Below, in pieces: positions 11,901 through 26,900 of a stretch of DNA of 64,000 nucleotides. Positions within the stretch are counted from its first letter, which is position 1; every line of letters starts with the position of its first letter. A program made the translations under genes and the position numbers. The notes beneath the pieces were generated by a model. That model worked only from the letters and a program-made list of their open reading frames with translations. It had not been told where the DNA came from and made no database searches. The stretch is from Epiperipatus broadwayi (lineage: Eukaryota > Onychophora > Udeonychophora > Euonychophora > Peripatidae), in contig JAQFVV010000961.1 in NCBI GenBank assembly GCA_028023455.1, forward strand, positions 62,001 to 126,000. The letters run 5' to 3'.

Positions 11901-14900
11901 CAGTAGTGCCACTCAGTGCCAACCAGAGTAATCAATGGATGCTAGAAGGTTTGTGCATAAAATCCCCATCTAGTGCCTACTCATCCAATATCCCCAAACT
12001 AGTTTCTGACTTGTGGCCTTCATCAGTGTGGAGCTTTGGATCTGAGAGCACTGCACCTAGATCTTAGGATCTAATGCAATCCTCTTCATTGATGAAGGCC
12101 ACAAGCCAGAAATTCGTCTGGGGATATTGGATGAGTAGATACTAGATGGGGATTTTATGCACAAATCTTCTGGCATCCATTGATTACTCTGGTTGGCACT
12201 GAGTAGCACTACTGTATGGAGAGTTTTGCCTGTTTTAATAACAATTATGTGCTATCATAAGAAATGGTGATCATGTGATGCTTAAATTAATGAATATTTA
12301 TTTTGGCAAATAATATTTAATCACATAAATTATTGATTGCTTGCTATGGCAGAAATATTTCAATAAGGGCATTTTAAAAGTTGAATCCAGATAACCTTTT
12401 ATTTATAGGATAATTTGAAAAAAGATTTTACTAAAACAAATCACTATATACCATGTTCAAAATGCTTACACATCATTCTTACAGTTTTAATATGTATAAA
12501 ATGAAATAAAGATCTTGATGAAATACATATTTAATTATGTTATCCATTTACATTTGAAGTAGATAGGTCTCACAGATTAGAGCAACTTAAAGAATCAATA
12601 GCACAGACCTTCACTCTTAAATATAAACTAGAGATTAAATAAATTTTGGATATTTTATTAATTTTAAAAATATTTTATATGCTCATGTGATATGTGAATA
12701 AATAGATATAGTAGCAATTCTAATACTTTGAAGTGTTTAACCATCTGTTTAAGGATAAAATAAGGTTGTGAAAAAATCCTGTTAATATAATTCTGTTTTA
12801 TATCAATATTATTTACAAATTTATTATGTCAAGCTATATATAATTTTTGCTTTTTCATACCTGCACTCCAATATGTAATATATAGAAGGTTTGAACTCAG
12901 ACTTTCACACGACCCTCAACTATCTACACTATCTCATACTGCTGACACACTTGATCACACACATATTGAAAAGATAAATAATCACCAATTCCATTAAAGT
13001 ATGAAGATTGACTATCTTAGTATAAGCTGAATATTGGTGATTATTTATCTATTCAACATGTGTGTGATCAAGTGTGTCAGCAGTATGAGATAGCGTGGAT
13101 AGTTGAGTGTCGTGTGAAAGTCTGAGTTCAAACCCTGTATATATTACATATCAAGCTATATTAATATTTGTTTTGTGTTATAATAAATTATAAGTTTTTT
13201 TAAAAAAAATATGTCAAAAGTGGTTGCATATTTTTTCTTTGTTGTGATAATAAAAAGCTGAACTTGAATAGTATTCATATAATACGCAAGAATGTATCTT
13301 TAATAAATAAAAAATAACAAATATTTGTAAATAAATTGATCATTTAACTTTAAAATATGTGAGAGACTTTATGTTACATGAATTTGATCTTACATGCATC
13401 ACAATCCATTGTTATCCCTATTCTAAAAAGTAGTTTTCTCACAAAGACTATTTCAGTTAATCTAGCCTGGGTTTAATATAAAGGCTAATGATAGCATGGT
13501 GATATAGGCAATCATTAACAACTAAATAGCAACAGGAATTGCCACTATCAATTATAAGAGACTCTATTAAATAAATATTAACAAAAGTTGATAGATGTTA
13601 TATACGTGTCAATTGAATCCATACATTACATTGATGACTGCTACGGTGTATATTCATATGTACGTTGTGTAAGTGAATATATTATTTACAAATATTAGTT
13701 AATATTTTGGTGTGTAACTCATTGTTTAATGAGATACAAACTTTCGGCACAGATCTGTTTCTTAACTCAAAATAAGCTTACATTTTTCCTCCTACATACA
13801 CAATATGATTGGTTCTTTCTTCAAGATTCGTGCAATACCATATCTGAATGAATGCATGTGCTACATAGCAACAGTTCAGCTAATCACTACAAAAATTTCA
13901 AGGCACTATCATGCCTGGATCTCAAATTATGATAACATTTTTTCATATCTTTATAGATTACCTTCAATGCGCTCCCTAACATCATGAAATCTTGCAGAAA
14001 TTCTTGAAAATATTTTTACAACTTATTGCTTCACTTCCAAAGATAGTTTTAGTCATTTCAAATGTCTCATTGGCAATTAGATCTAATTTAAAACAAAATC
14101 TAATGTTAGTACGTTGTTTCATTGTTTTAGGTTCAAAACATGCTTTCACGTCTTAAATGGTTAGCCATATACACTAACATCTTAACATTTTTGTAGTTAA
14201 CAAACAAACTATGTCACTACATAGAACTGTTGATTCAGAGATGGCATTTCAGTTAGCTTGGAGAAAAAACTAATCACCAGCCATTTTTTTTTACGGGTAC
14301 ACATAGTTTTATATGTGTGCGCATGTATTATAAGATTTATTTCAGCAAATACGCAATTGTTTTAAAAACAAAATTCATATTATTCGTTATAAAGTAAACA
14401 AATAAAAAAAATTCTACTAACTTTGTTTAATTTCCAGAGATTGTACTGATCTACAAATTCCATAAAGACATTTTTTGAATGACTTATCGCAGTTGTCTTT
14501 ATCAGTGTTACAAGTATCATAACACATATCATGGTTGTTGCAGCAATCAGTAACCCCGGGTAAATGATCTACGTCAATCTATAAATATACAGGAAGTATA
14601 TGTTATTAAAACAGGCAAAAATCACTATACGTATTGCCACTCAGTGCAAGCCAGAATAATCAATGGATGCCAGAAGGCTTGTGCATAAAATCCCCATCTA
14701 GTGCCTACTCATTCAATATTCCCAGACTAGTTTCTGGCTTGTGACTTTCATCAGTGAAGAGCCTTGGATCTGAGAGCACTGCACCTAGATCTTAATATTA
14801 AATGAGTAGGCACTAGATCGGAGTTTTATACACAAGCCTTCTGACATCCATTGATTACTCTAGCTTGCACTGAGTAGCAATATGTATAGTGAGTTTTGCC

Positions 14901-17900
14901 TGTTTTAATAACAGTTAAGAGCAAGCATAAGAAATAGTGATCATGGAGGTATATGTTGCAAACAAAGTTTATAAAAATTAAACAATAAATATGAAAAATA
15001 AAAAATAAGTGTAAACAATATTAAATTTCACAAACACATATATGCATAAAGCTATATTTAAAACGTCAATGACTTTAACTACAATAATATGCAAATTTCT
15101 TTTGCTGTTGTATATAATAGTAACCAACGAGCTTTAAAAAGTAGTTTAGGTCTATGTATCTATACTAACTAGCATCTCAATGGGCGCGGGCCAAGATCTC
15201 ACAATCTAAAAGGACTTGGAACTCCTAATAAAAATATTTAAAAAATCATTAATTTGCTTTATTTATAATAAGTAATATTTACTAAGGCTGTAACCTCAGG
15301 AATATGTGTCTGAAAAAATGCGAAGGTAGGGACCTCTACAGGTTTTAACTACAAGCGTACGCGTTGGAAGAAAAGGCGTAAGCTTGTGGTTAAGACCTGT
15401 AGAAGTCCCTACCTTCGCATTTTTTCAGACGCATATTCCTGAGGTTACAGCATTAGTAAATATTACTTAATATAATAATGTGCATTTAAAATAAATTTAT
15501 TTATAATAATAAAAATCAGGATTATATCTGGGCCAAAAGAATGTTTAAAAGTAAATCCAAAATTCAGGAATATATTACTCGAGATAATAAATGCTCTAAG
15601 CCCAGTTGCTTGTAAAAAAATTGACATATCTATGCAATTATATAACAAATACACAAGTGTATAAACTTCAGTAAAGTGTATATTTACTGTTTACTGAAAT
15701 TTATGGAGGTTTTAATACAACACAGATTCAGAGTGATCGTTGAAGCAATAAAAGTGTGTAGATCAATATATGTCATGACAATGTGGACATGAGGGATCTT
15801 TTACATCATTGTGAATCACAATACTTAAGTTTAATTTTATGTGAAAATAGAGAGAGCGATATGAAAGTGATACTAGTAAATAAACATAACAAAAACAGAG
15901 GAAAACATTCAAGTATTTAAAGCTAATTATATCGTATGGTTTTGCAGAAACAGCTCTATATAATCTCTCAGTATAGAACATTTGGCTGAACACAGAAGAA
16001 CTCAAATAGACTATAATTTGAAGATCTAACTAGAAAAAGAAAAAAAAAAGTCACATTTGCTTTTGAAAGTAGAAAATTTCTGCTGTGATTTATTGAACTG
16101 TAAGTAGCGATTTCAATTCATTTTTTTTTGCTACAAAAGCTAAATGAATTAAAAAAGAAAAGTATGTATTGAAAAATCTATAATTCTACTGGCTAAATAT
16201 TTTTTCAATATATATTTTTTGGTATAAATCTCAAATTTGATGATTAATTCATAAACAAATAAACAAAAAAAAACAACAACATTTAAATGCATGAATCATA
16301 CATGAATAATTCATGCCCAAACATAGTTCTATTAAAAAATGATCAAAAATTTAATAAATGATATTAAATTATAATAAAAATTCATTAAAAAAACAACAAG
16401 AAAATTTTTAAAAAAAATCAAACTCTTTCAAATATATTGTTAATCTTTTTTCCTTGATGAGCACATAACTAAAGAATTTAAATTTTTGTAATCACTTGCG
16501 AGCAAATAAAAAAAAAAAAACACCTAAATCACGAAATTGTCAAATGACACTGCATCAGCAGTGAATATATATTCTAACACAGCTGGTAGATTTCAAAAGT
16601 GAATGAAACTGATGCTAGGATACGACCAGATATGTTATCAAACTTAGAATTTATCAGCAAAAACAGACATCTATTATTACATTACAAAATATAGAAAAAA
16701 ATTCCTATATATGTGTGTATATAATATCATGTCAGTTAGCTTATATATATACGTGCTTGCACATACAAGGACATAAATACAGAAATTTCACAGCACTCAA
16801 TGAAGTATGGAGAAGTTTACGTTGAGAGTAACAAGGGATTGAAAATAAAATACCTAAATAATAAAACAAATAGCTATCATTGACATCATAAAAAGAATTA
16901 AAAAGACGAAATGGGACTAGATTTGATATATTGCTGAAAGAGATGATTTGAAGCTTCAAACTGGATTCTAGAAAGAAATCATATATAAGATGAACAGATG
17001 AAATAGGGAAATTTCACTGATGTAATGTGAAGATATGGATCAGAAAAAATGGATTAAACGTGGAGAGGTCTTCATTCTGAAGTGGACATTTAAAAATAAT
17101 GATGATTTGAACCTATAAAAAATTTGCACTTGTTCCAAGTACGCATGTGAATTATTTTTATAATAAGATATAGGTAGTACATCAAGAGTAATAAACAGAA
17201 GAAAAAAGTTAACTTAAACTGACTTATAGTGTTGGCCATTATTAGGAAGAAATCAGAGTTGATTTTTTTTTTTCAACTGTATTAGCATGGAGTAAATAAA
17301 AAGTATAAAATTTATGAACGCATGTGCTCTGCTCAAAAGAAAAATACACCAACTAGACAAGAGGATGTGATATTAAGCCTTTAAACATCACATGATCACT
17401 ATCTCCCATGCTTTCTCATAACTGTTGTTAAAATAGGTAAAACTCTCTCCATACAGTAGTGCCACTCAAAGCAAGACAGAAGGCTTGTGCATAAAATCCC
17501 TATCTAAAATCCCTATCTAGTGCCTACTCATTCAATATCCCCAAACAAGTTTCTGGCTTGTGGCCTTCATCAGTGAGGAGCCTTGGATCTGAGAGCACTG
17601 CACCTAGATCTTAGATCCCTGATGAAGGCCACAAGCCAGAAACTAGTTTGGGGATATTGGATGAGTAGGCACTAGATAAGGATTTTATGCACAAGCCTTT
17701 CTGGCATCCATTGATTACTCTGTCTTGCTTTGAGTGGCACTACAGTACAGAGAGTTTTGCTTATTTTAAGGATATGATATTATAGGTCTTGCATGGTGTC
17801 AAGTAGAAGACAAATGAAAGATTCATGGACTGCATCGTTCTTTTGTCACTTCCAGCGCTCAAACTTCATATGGACTGCCAAACAACAAATCTTTTGATTA

Positions 17901-20900
17901 CTAATAGGATATTATGCTTGTTACCTCATGCACAGAGAACAAATTAGAAATAGGAAATATATACCTTGTTTTAAATAAATTTAAATTTTTTGCTATAATG
18001 AAAGAATAATTGAGTAGTAAAAAAAAATAATTACTGTATTTATTTAAAAAATAAAATGTACTCTTTAACAAAAAAAGAATTAAAAATTATAATGAGATAA
18101 TCTTAATGTTCAAGATTCTATTGGAATGTAACTAGAATGAATTACATGCCATATTCTGTTTAATTTTATAAACTGTCCAGCCCAATTAAAAACAATAAGA
18201 GATAAAAACAAGTATTTAATTTGATAATACAGAAGGAACCCATCAAGTAGATGTCAACTCCTGTTGATCAAATAAATAGTATTTCTCCAGAAAGACTCCC
18301 ACTTGTTTGGTTTTCAGGCTGGTCAAGAACGTATTCATTATAGTTCTGATGGCATCCATTGATCTAATGATATGTTATTTAAGTAAGAGTTCAGGTCTAA
18401 TTTGATAAGGTAGTGATTTGTTGATTTTCTTTACTGCCCAGAGAAGTCGTTATTAGTGGCAGTTTTAAGATGTCAAAAAGTTTCTTTTTTTTTTTCAATG
18501 CTCAGTTCTCATACCCATAGAGTCACGGGAGCAACATAGCTTGAATAATTCTATTTTTTTTTTTTTAAAAAAAAAAACGTTTTATGATTTTTCATTGTCA
18601 CCACTCTCAGTGTTAATAAGGATCTGAATCCCTGTGCTGTGTTGTTAAAACAATGATGTAAAAACTGTTCACCAATTCTATACTTTCATTAACAATTTTA
18701 GCACTTTTAACAAGACCATAAATGGATCATGACTATTAAATGTGTAATTTTTAGAGTATATAAAATTATTTATGGAATAAAAAGTAACTAAATATCCTTA
18801 CTTAATTCACAAGTCAGATTACTGAAGAATCATTTTAACAAATTTGTAAAAAAAATGCCCACTTTCTTGCATTAATATTTTTGGTCAAATAAAAAATAAT
18901 CTATTATTTGACCTCCAAATTTGGAAATGATAAAATTTAAGCATGGAGATCCCAAATGTGTGAAGCTTCTATATTAGCAGTGATTTTTATAATTATTAAT
19001 CGCGCCAGTTTACAATTTCAAATAACCAAACAAAATGAAATTATAATAATTTTATTTAATAAGTCCATAAATTTGAAATTATAAGCTGGCTTGATTAATA
19101 ATTACAAAAACATCACTAATATAGAAATTTTCGACTTACACAATATTCGTGCTTAGTTAGTTAATATTTAAGGGAATTGATATATATAAAAAAAAGTGGG
19201 CATTGTTTACAAATTTGTAGATCTGACTTACGAATTAAATAAAGTATTCAGAGTTACTTACTCTGCTAATAATTTGAAGTCAGTTGTCAATCATCATCAT
19301 AATCATTGACTTTTTTATATTTATCCGTAAAAAAAGTATAGTCCTATAAAAGAGATTTTATGATGACCATTTTCCAATCATCTAAATTTTTACTGTAGAT
19401 TAGAAATTATTGAAAATGAGAATATTGCCCAGTATATAAATTCTTTTTTTATCTAAAGTGAATGGTGTCAAAGATGTGGGTTGAGTTAGTTTGACACTTG
19501 TAATTCAAAATGTAAAAAAAAAAAAAACTTACTAAAATAAAATTGTACTAGAGACTCCTATGCCGCATTTTTAAATGTTCTGGTTTACAAATAGAAGTTT
19601 CTTTACTTAGCTTTAAAAAATTTAATTATTTAATATTTATAAAAGGAAAAGTTTTAAATTTAAAATTATAAATATTTACCAATGCCAAATTCATAAATTT
19701 TATAATACACAATATACATGGGTACGTTAATGTCATGTGATTAATAATTTTTTTTTAAATTTAACTGGAGCTATTATTTACTTTTATTTATTTATTTTAA
19801 GTAAAATCTTTATTAACAGAAAACAAAAATTATATACATTTTTACAATAATTATTTACTAAGACTATATATAACCTTAAGACTACACCCTTAAAAAAATG
19901 ACAATAGGGACCTCTGCAAATCTTTAATACAATATTTATTTAAAAGACAAGAGCCACTCTTGTCTTTTAAATAAATCTTGTGTTAAAGATTTACAGAGGT
20001 TCCTACTATCATTTTTTCAGGCACATAGTCTTAAGGTTATAGCCTTAATAAATATTACTTTAAGTAATGAATATGCGCTTTATAAATATAATTATAATAA
20101 TTATTTACACATAAATTTTAAATTACTGATCTTCATACTTATTTATATATATATTTATAAGTTTCTTCTTTAATTAAATAATCCTTTTTTGATTTTTATA
20201 TTATTTCCCATAATTCATATGGAGACAGACTAGTGCTTGTCCAAATTTTTGCCATTATTTTTTTTTTAAATGTATATGAAACAGTTATTAAAGTATTTCC
20301 AATCATTGCTAAGTTTTTATTATCAAAATCATTTACTTTTATATAATGATATTTTGAATATTATAGAATTTGTTTCAGAGGTATTTTATCTATTATATTT
20401 ATCATATATATTATAATGGTATAAACTGGGCAAATGGAAATGTTTATTTTCATACGCCACATGAATGGGGCAAGCCAAAATCTGTTAGTACAAATTGGAT
20501 AAGTCTGCTTATAAATAACCCAAGTCTTTTCAGTTACATCAAACGTATAATGATATAAATGGGCCAACTGAAATTAATAGACTTATAAATCGAGCAAGCC
20601 AAAACCTGTAATGGAATTTAAGCAATAATTTTATTTAAGCCATATTAATATTTACTAAGGCTGTAACCTCAAGCATATACGCATAAAAATGCGATAGCAG
20701 GGACCTCTACAGGTCTTAACCACAAGCTTACATTTCAAAAATCTATACTGAAATAAAGTTTAATATTTATTAAACATATTTATTAATTACACCAATGATA
20801 ACCTGACTGTACACCAAACTTGTAATACACAAAATAAAAATAATGCATTTGAAAATTTATAACAGATATATTAGTTAATAGTTTATATCGAAATTAATTC

Positions 20901-23900
20901 ACGAAATAAACCTTTTACATTATTACGTACTAAAATTTACAATAGTGTTAAAAGATGAATAAAATTATTTAAACTTGATGATTATATATAAAGATTTATA
21001 TTAATAATTTATTGACTAGCTCTTATGTTTGAATAATACCAACTGATTTCTATGAAAACATTAGTTTCACCTTTGATAATTATTGAATTCAAATAAAGTA
21101 ATAACATTTCTATTATTTCGCCAGTTAAATTTTAAATGTTTATGACTGCATAGAGACTTTAAATTATTACATCATATACTTACCAAATCAAATAAGACTA
21201 TTAAATCAAGTTTAACAAATAAGCAATAGCTTTTATTTAGGATAATAAATAAAATATTGATTCATATGTGTTTTATAGCATGAATGCAGTTTACTATAAA
21301 GTGTTCAAGTTGTTTTGATTGCAATATGATGCTAAGACATTGCACATTTTGGCCTCAAAGAAAATACTGATTTGTTATTTTCAATAGACAATATATTGTA
21401 ACAGGACGGTCTTTTCGTGGTATGTACAAAAGTGGATGGGTTGAGTAAAAGAGTATATGTCTCTTGTCCACATCCATACATACCCCTCACACATTAAACT
21501 CGTACCTAGGAGAGAAGAGAGTAAGCTCTAAATAACTACTGATTTCACTCTTAAACTATCCCATACATATTACAATTTACTTCCATTATTCCAGAATTTG
21601 AACTCAGGGAGATGTTGCTTAACCCTCTGGTTCAAGGTATATTTGTATCACCAAAGTTGGAATATGTGTAAAATAACTATGTCCGTTAATGGTCATGATA
21701 TGTATGTAAGGATATGACTAAGCAAAATTTAACCGCAGAAAAATAAAATAAGAATTGTGTTTTAACGTTTAAATAAATTTAATGAACGTATTACTATTTG
21801 AACGAGAAAACTTAAAACAGAATTAGGAAAAATTCATATAGACATCTGTCGCCATTCTTTATTTATGCTTGGTTTATACCAATGCCTCACATCATGATCC
21901 CACAAACAATAGCCACTAAATATCCCAATTAACATAAACGATTTTCATATTCTATATAACATTGCTATACATAGTACAGTTATTCATTTACTTTCTTGTT
22001 TTTTATTTAATGCCATGATGGTTTAAAAGACCTCTCCTTGCTATGTACAATAATGGAGAGTTATAAGTTCATGATAGAAATAATTAAAAAGATATGCAAT
22101 GAAAATATATTAAACTTTTTTAATAATTAACACAAACTTTAGAATAAATAATTAATGAACGTGTATGTGTTGTACATATATGAATGTTGAATTTATATAT
22201 GTATTAGATAACATTTTACCTTGTCCCATTTATAGTGATCGAATTATTTCATAATCAAGAGTATATTTCATAGATTTTGTTTATCCAAGATAATGAAAGA
22301 AATTTCTTTTTATTTTTATTTCATAAATCTTAAACTAAAGCTATTTGGACCTATATTAAAATAAAATTATTATATATAGCATACAAACAATTAAATATAG
22401 ATGACATTAACTTTATAACTTGGCTTTATAGTTCATATAGACACTGTTCTAATGGCTTGTTCTCATAATCCATGGTAGTTCCTTTACACAGCTGGGAATT
22501 TGAACATCCGATGGATAGGGTGACTTTACTAGCCTTCGAACTGGAGTTTTGAAATGAGAAAAAAGACTTCATAATGGATCATTTCAATGTTTGTCAATCT
22601 AGGCATAGAGAGATAGGACAATCCCATATCAATCTTGACAATAGCTCTACGGTCAACAATGAGCTTCCACGATGTTCCCTTACACTTAGCACTGTATAAT
22701 TACTTTTGTCAATTGATTGGAGAAATGTCAATATTTCTTCTGCTAATGCATGTTTCAGATTTAATTGTAGAAATCTATAGCAAGGAATCAATGGTGATTT
22801 TAGAGATTCAAATACTTTATTTTGTTTGCAAATTATTAATTTTCAAATTCTTTGTTTAGATGTTTTATGAGCTAAATATTTCTCCTCACTTTCTAAAATC
22901 CTTGTAAAAGATGTCTTCAAAAGTATTACAAGTCCGAGTTGGTTGATAGTAATCTTCAAACTTTTCTTTCAGCTCCTTTGTGCAGGAAATGGTAATTTTT
23001 CCCATAGATAAAAGAACTTTTTTTATTATTTCCTTCTTGAACAAAATAGTTTGTTGTATATATCTTATATTAAGCCAGTTCGTGCTCATCCTATTTATTT
23101 TATTGTTGACATCATCTTTGCTATGTATTAACACAAACAACTTGTTAAAAAAAGTAAGAAAAGGTAAGAAAATAAACAATTAGTTCTTCTTTACTTTAAT
23201 ATTATAGATATATGTATTTTTTTTTTCTTGATTGTGTTCATTCATCCGATCTACTGTATGTTGTTCTTTTGTGTTAGTAATCAAAATACATTTAATGTTA
23301 ATTGTTGTACCAGTTAGTTGTCACATCCATTTGACTGACTTGGTTTAAACTTTGGTTTAATGTTTATTTATATTGGGCTTTAAGACTTAGGTTGTAATAA
23401 ATGGTTTGTCATTTTATGTGCCTTAACATTGCCTAATAATATTCATTAATGAGTAATGCTAATATAATAGGGCTTGAATTAGGGTTGGGCCTCATGTTGG
23501 GTGCTAGGCATTGGAGGGTTGTTGGAGGTATCCAAAACTCAATATATATTACATATACAAAAGAAAATGATAATCTGTTCACAAATAAGAATCAATTTAA
23601 GATAATTTTTATTTTATGAACATCTTGTTACTTATGATCATCTATAAATGAACGAAAACAAGACATTAAGTAAAGTTTACTATAATTGTTTACATTTCAA
23701 TTTAGAGTTACTAAAAATTTTCTTTCTGCTTATTTTAAAATTCCTTTATTAAATTCACATAAAGAAAATCCATGACGTGATATTTTTCAAAGATACAATA
23801 ATGCCAAGAGTTTGCTTCCTGTTCTTTTAAATATTCAAAGTTCATTTAAATAAATAATCCTTAGCAAGTTATAATGAGATTTAACATTTCAGACAACACA

Positions 23901-26900
23901 AAATAATAAGTGCTGTTTTATTCTTCTGAAAATGATTAGATTATTATTTATTAAATCCAAATTATAATTCATTTGACTATAACCTTGGAAATTATTCTTG
24001 GCACATAGCTATATATATGCATGTTATTTCATATAGTAAAATGTTATAAGCATTTTATAACTTTTAGAACACAGTTAATAAATTCATTTCTTAGTTAAAT
24101 AGCTGTTAATTAGGTACCTCTCAAAAGATATATTGCCTTTTGGAGCAAATTTTAATTTCCTATTTAGCTTTTCATTGAGTGATTTATATTTAACATTAAA
24201 AAAAAAATACATTTTAAAATTTATTTACTGCAAGATGCAATACACCAACAAAATTCATAGAGAAATATAGATTCTCAACTTAATTCATGGGCTTTTTATA
24301 TATTTTGTTTAGTGGCATAACATTCAGGTCATTGACCTAGATACAGTATCAATGACCAACTCAAATTTATAATTTTAAATCCATTGAGTGATTATTCAAC
24401 TTTAATTAGAGTTTTATGAACAAATACACAGTCTTCATGAACAAAATATTTTCTTTTAAATAAAAATATTTTACAATGAAAATAATGACAATGATTTGAC
24501 AATTACTTCTTTAAAAAAATATATTTGTTGATTTAACAAAAAGATTATTACATTTTATATATCTTTAATAACAATATTATTTCAAAAATATATGTGATTT
24601 TAAATTTACACAATAATCTAAATGTCTTATAACCATATAAAGAATAATCAATAAATAATTGAAATTACTCCAAATTCACAACTCAACCAGACTAGCCAAA
24701 AAAATAAACTCTAAAACACTACCAATAGTTTCACTGCTACAAGCAGATTTCTCAAATGTAATGAACAAAACAACAACTAATTTAAACTAGACATTACCCA
24801 CAATTCCATTTCCCATATATCCTTAATATTAAAGAACTTTTAAATAAGTTAGTTGCTTCAGAATCATAAATTTTTAATAGTATATATTCTTTAATTCTTT
24901 TTATTTCATTTCTCTTAAGGATAATCTTAGCGTCATCAAAATTAATATTGCAGCCTGCATCTTTTTCATGGATATATAAAGCAGAATAAAGAAGATATTT
25001 ATTTCTAACCCTACTTTTATGTAACTTTATTCTTTCATTTAAGCTTGAACTAGTCTGATCTATATATCTTCTTACAAAAACAAGAGATAATATACACTAC
25101 TCCAGGAATAGTCTTTCTATCAAATATTTTCCTTTGTATTATTTAATAAATTATTCAAAGTAATATCTCTTTTCCAAGCAATTTTCTTATTTACAAACAA
25201 ATTTATTATTTTTACGTACAATTTCAAAAGAGAATTTAAATAGCAAAAAAATAAAATCATATTTTTTTTCATCCTTTACATATAAACTGTTTAAATAAAA
25301 TACTTTTAACAAATTTATCAGATTAGCCAACAATCAAATAATCTTTATAAAATTGACAATTTTGAAATAAAGCTATCCCACTAGAATTATTTAATTTTTT
25401 ATTTCCATAACAATAATTTCTTAAAGTACTAATTTATGAGATTATAAATAAATGCATAAACTTATTTCTATCCAAAACCTTTATTTCTATATATTAACTA
25501 ATGACCATATATATAAATTCATACATTATATATTTCCAATGTTTCAACTGTTTTTTACACCATTACAGTCATTTTCAAGGATCTATGACAAAAAATACAT
25601 ATCTTTACATAATACTCTAAATACGAAATCTCCTTCTTATATTAACATTAACATATCAAATTCATTATAAAAAACTTATTAATTATACTTAATTATATTT
25701 TTACTTACTTCTCTTTCCCTCTACTTCCTTTATTATAAAACTTCCTTTTTTACATATTAAGTGTAAATTTTCAAAAAAATATTAGAAGTAAAAATATAAT
25801 TATGTATAATTAATAAGTTTTTAGGTACTGATTTTTTTAGCCGATACAAGCCGGTTGATGGCACCACCTGCAGACCAAATAACATAAATATGCCGTTTAT
25901 GGGCCCGTGACACACTCAAGGGTGTTATGCAAATTTTTCACAATTCACACTGAACATTTTAAAGTTATTATTAAAATTCCCCACAAAAAAATTTGTTTAG
26001 TTAAGTTCGTTTACTTATTAATGTGTATCTTGTAAATTGAACTGCTTAAAATAAAAGTGATGGGCATTTTTGAATTTAAAAATTTCTTAAAATAAAAGCG
26101 TGATCTTATTGTCAAAAAAAAAAAAGCAAAAAAAAATTGTTTACTTATTAATGTTTACAATAAGTTGTTCGTTTTAAAGTTATTATTAAAAAAACTCTAC
26201 AAAAAAGTTGGTTTACTTAAGTTCATTTACTTATTAATGTCTATTTTGAAGTTTAAAATTCTTAACAGAAAAGCAATGTGTATTTTTGAATGTTAAAAAT
26301 TGCTTAAAATAAAAGCGTGAGCTTATTGTCAAAAAACAAAACAATGCCATAAGTTGTTCATGTTAAAGTTATTATTAAAAAAAAAAACCACAAAAAAGTT
26401 TTACTTATTAATGTCTATTTTGGAATGTAAAATGCTTAAAATAAAAGCATGTGTTTTTTTTGAATTCTAAAAATTGCTTAAAATAAAAGTGTGAGTAAAT
26501 TGTCAAAAAACAAAACAAAGTCATCAAGCGCAAAAAGAAAAAAAAACTAATTAGGCCCGGTACAGTTATATTTATGTGTTTTGTTCTAGCAATAATGCCA
26601 TCAAGCAGCTTGTATCTGCTAAAAATCAGTAGTTTTTTATAATGTGTTACTGTTATTATAAGAAAGAGATTTTATATTTAGAGTATTATGTAAAGATATG
26701 TATTTTTTTGTTGTAGATTCTTGAAAATGACTGTAATGGTGTAAAAAACAGGTGAAATGTTGAAAATGTATATGTGAATTTATATATATGTTCATTAGTT
26801 AATATATGGAAATAAAATTGTTGAAAATAAATAAGTTTATGCATTTATTTATAATGTTAGAGAACATATATATTTTAAAAGAAAAAAGTGATTGTTTAAT

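Noticed and set aside
15272-15495. Hammerhead-like core in family H
   Set aside because: CTGTAGAAGT is present but lacks CTGA and a GAAA partner, so it does not fit the pattern.
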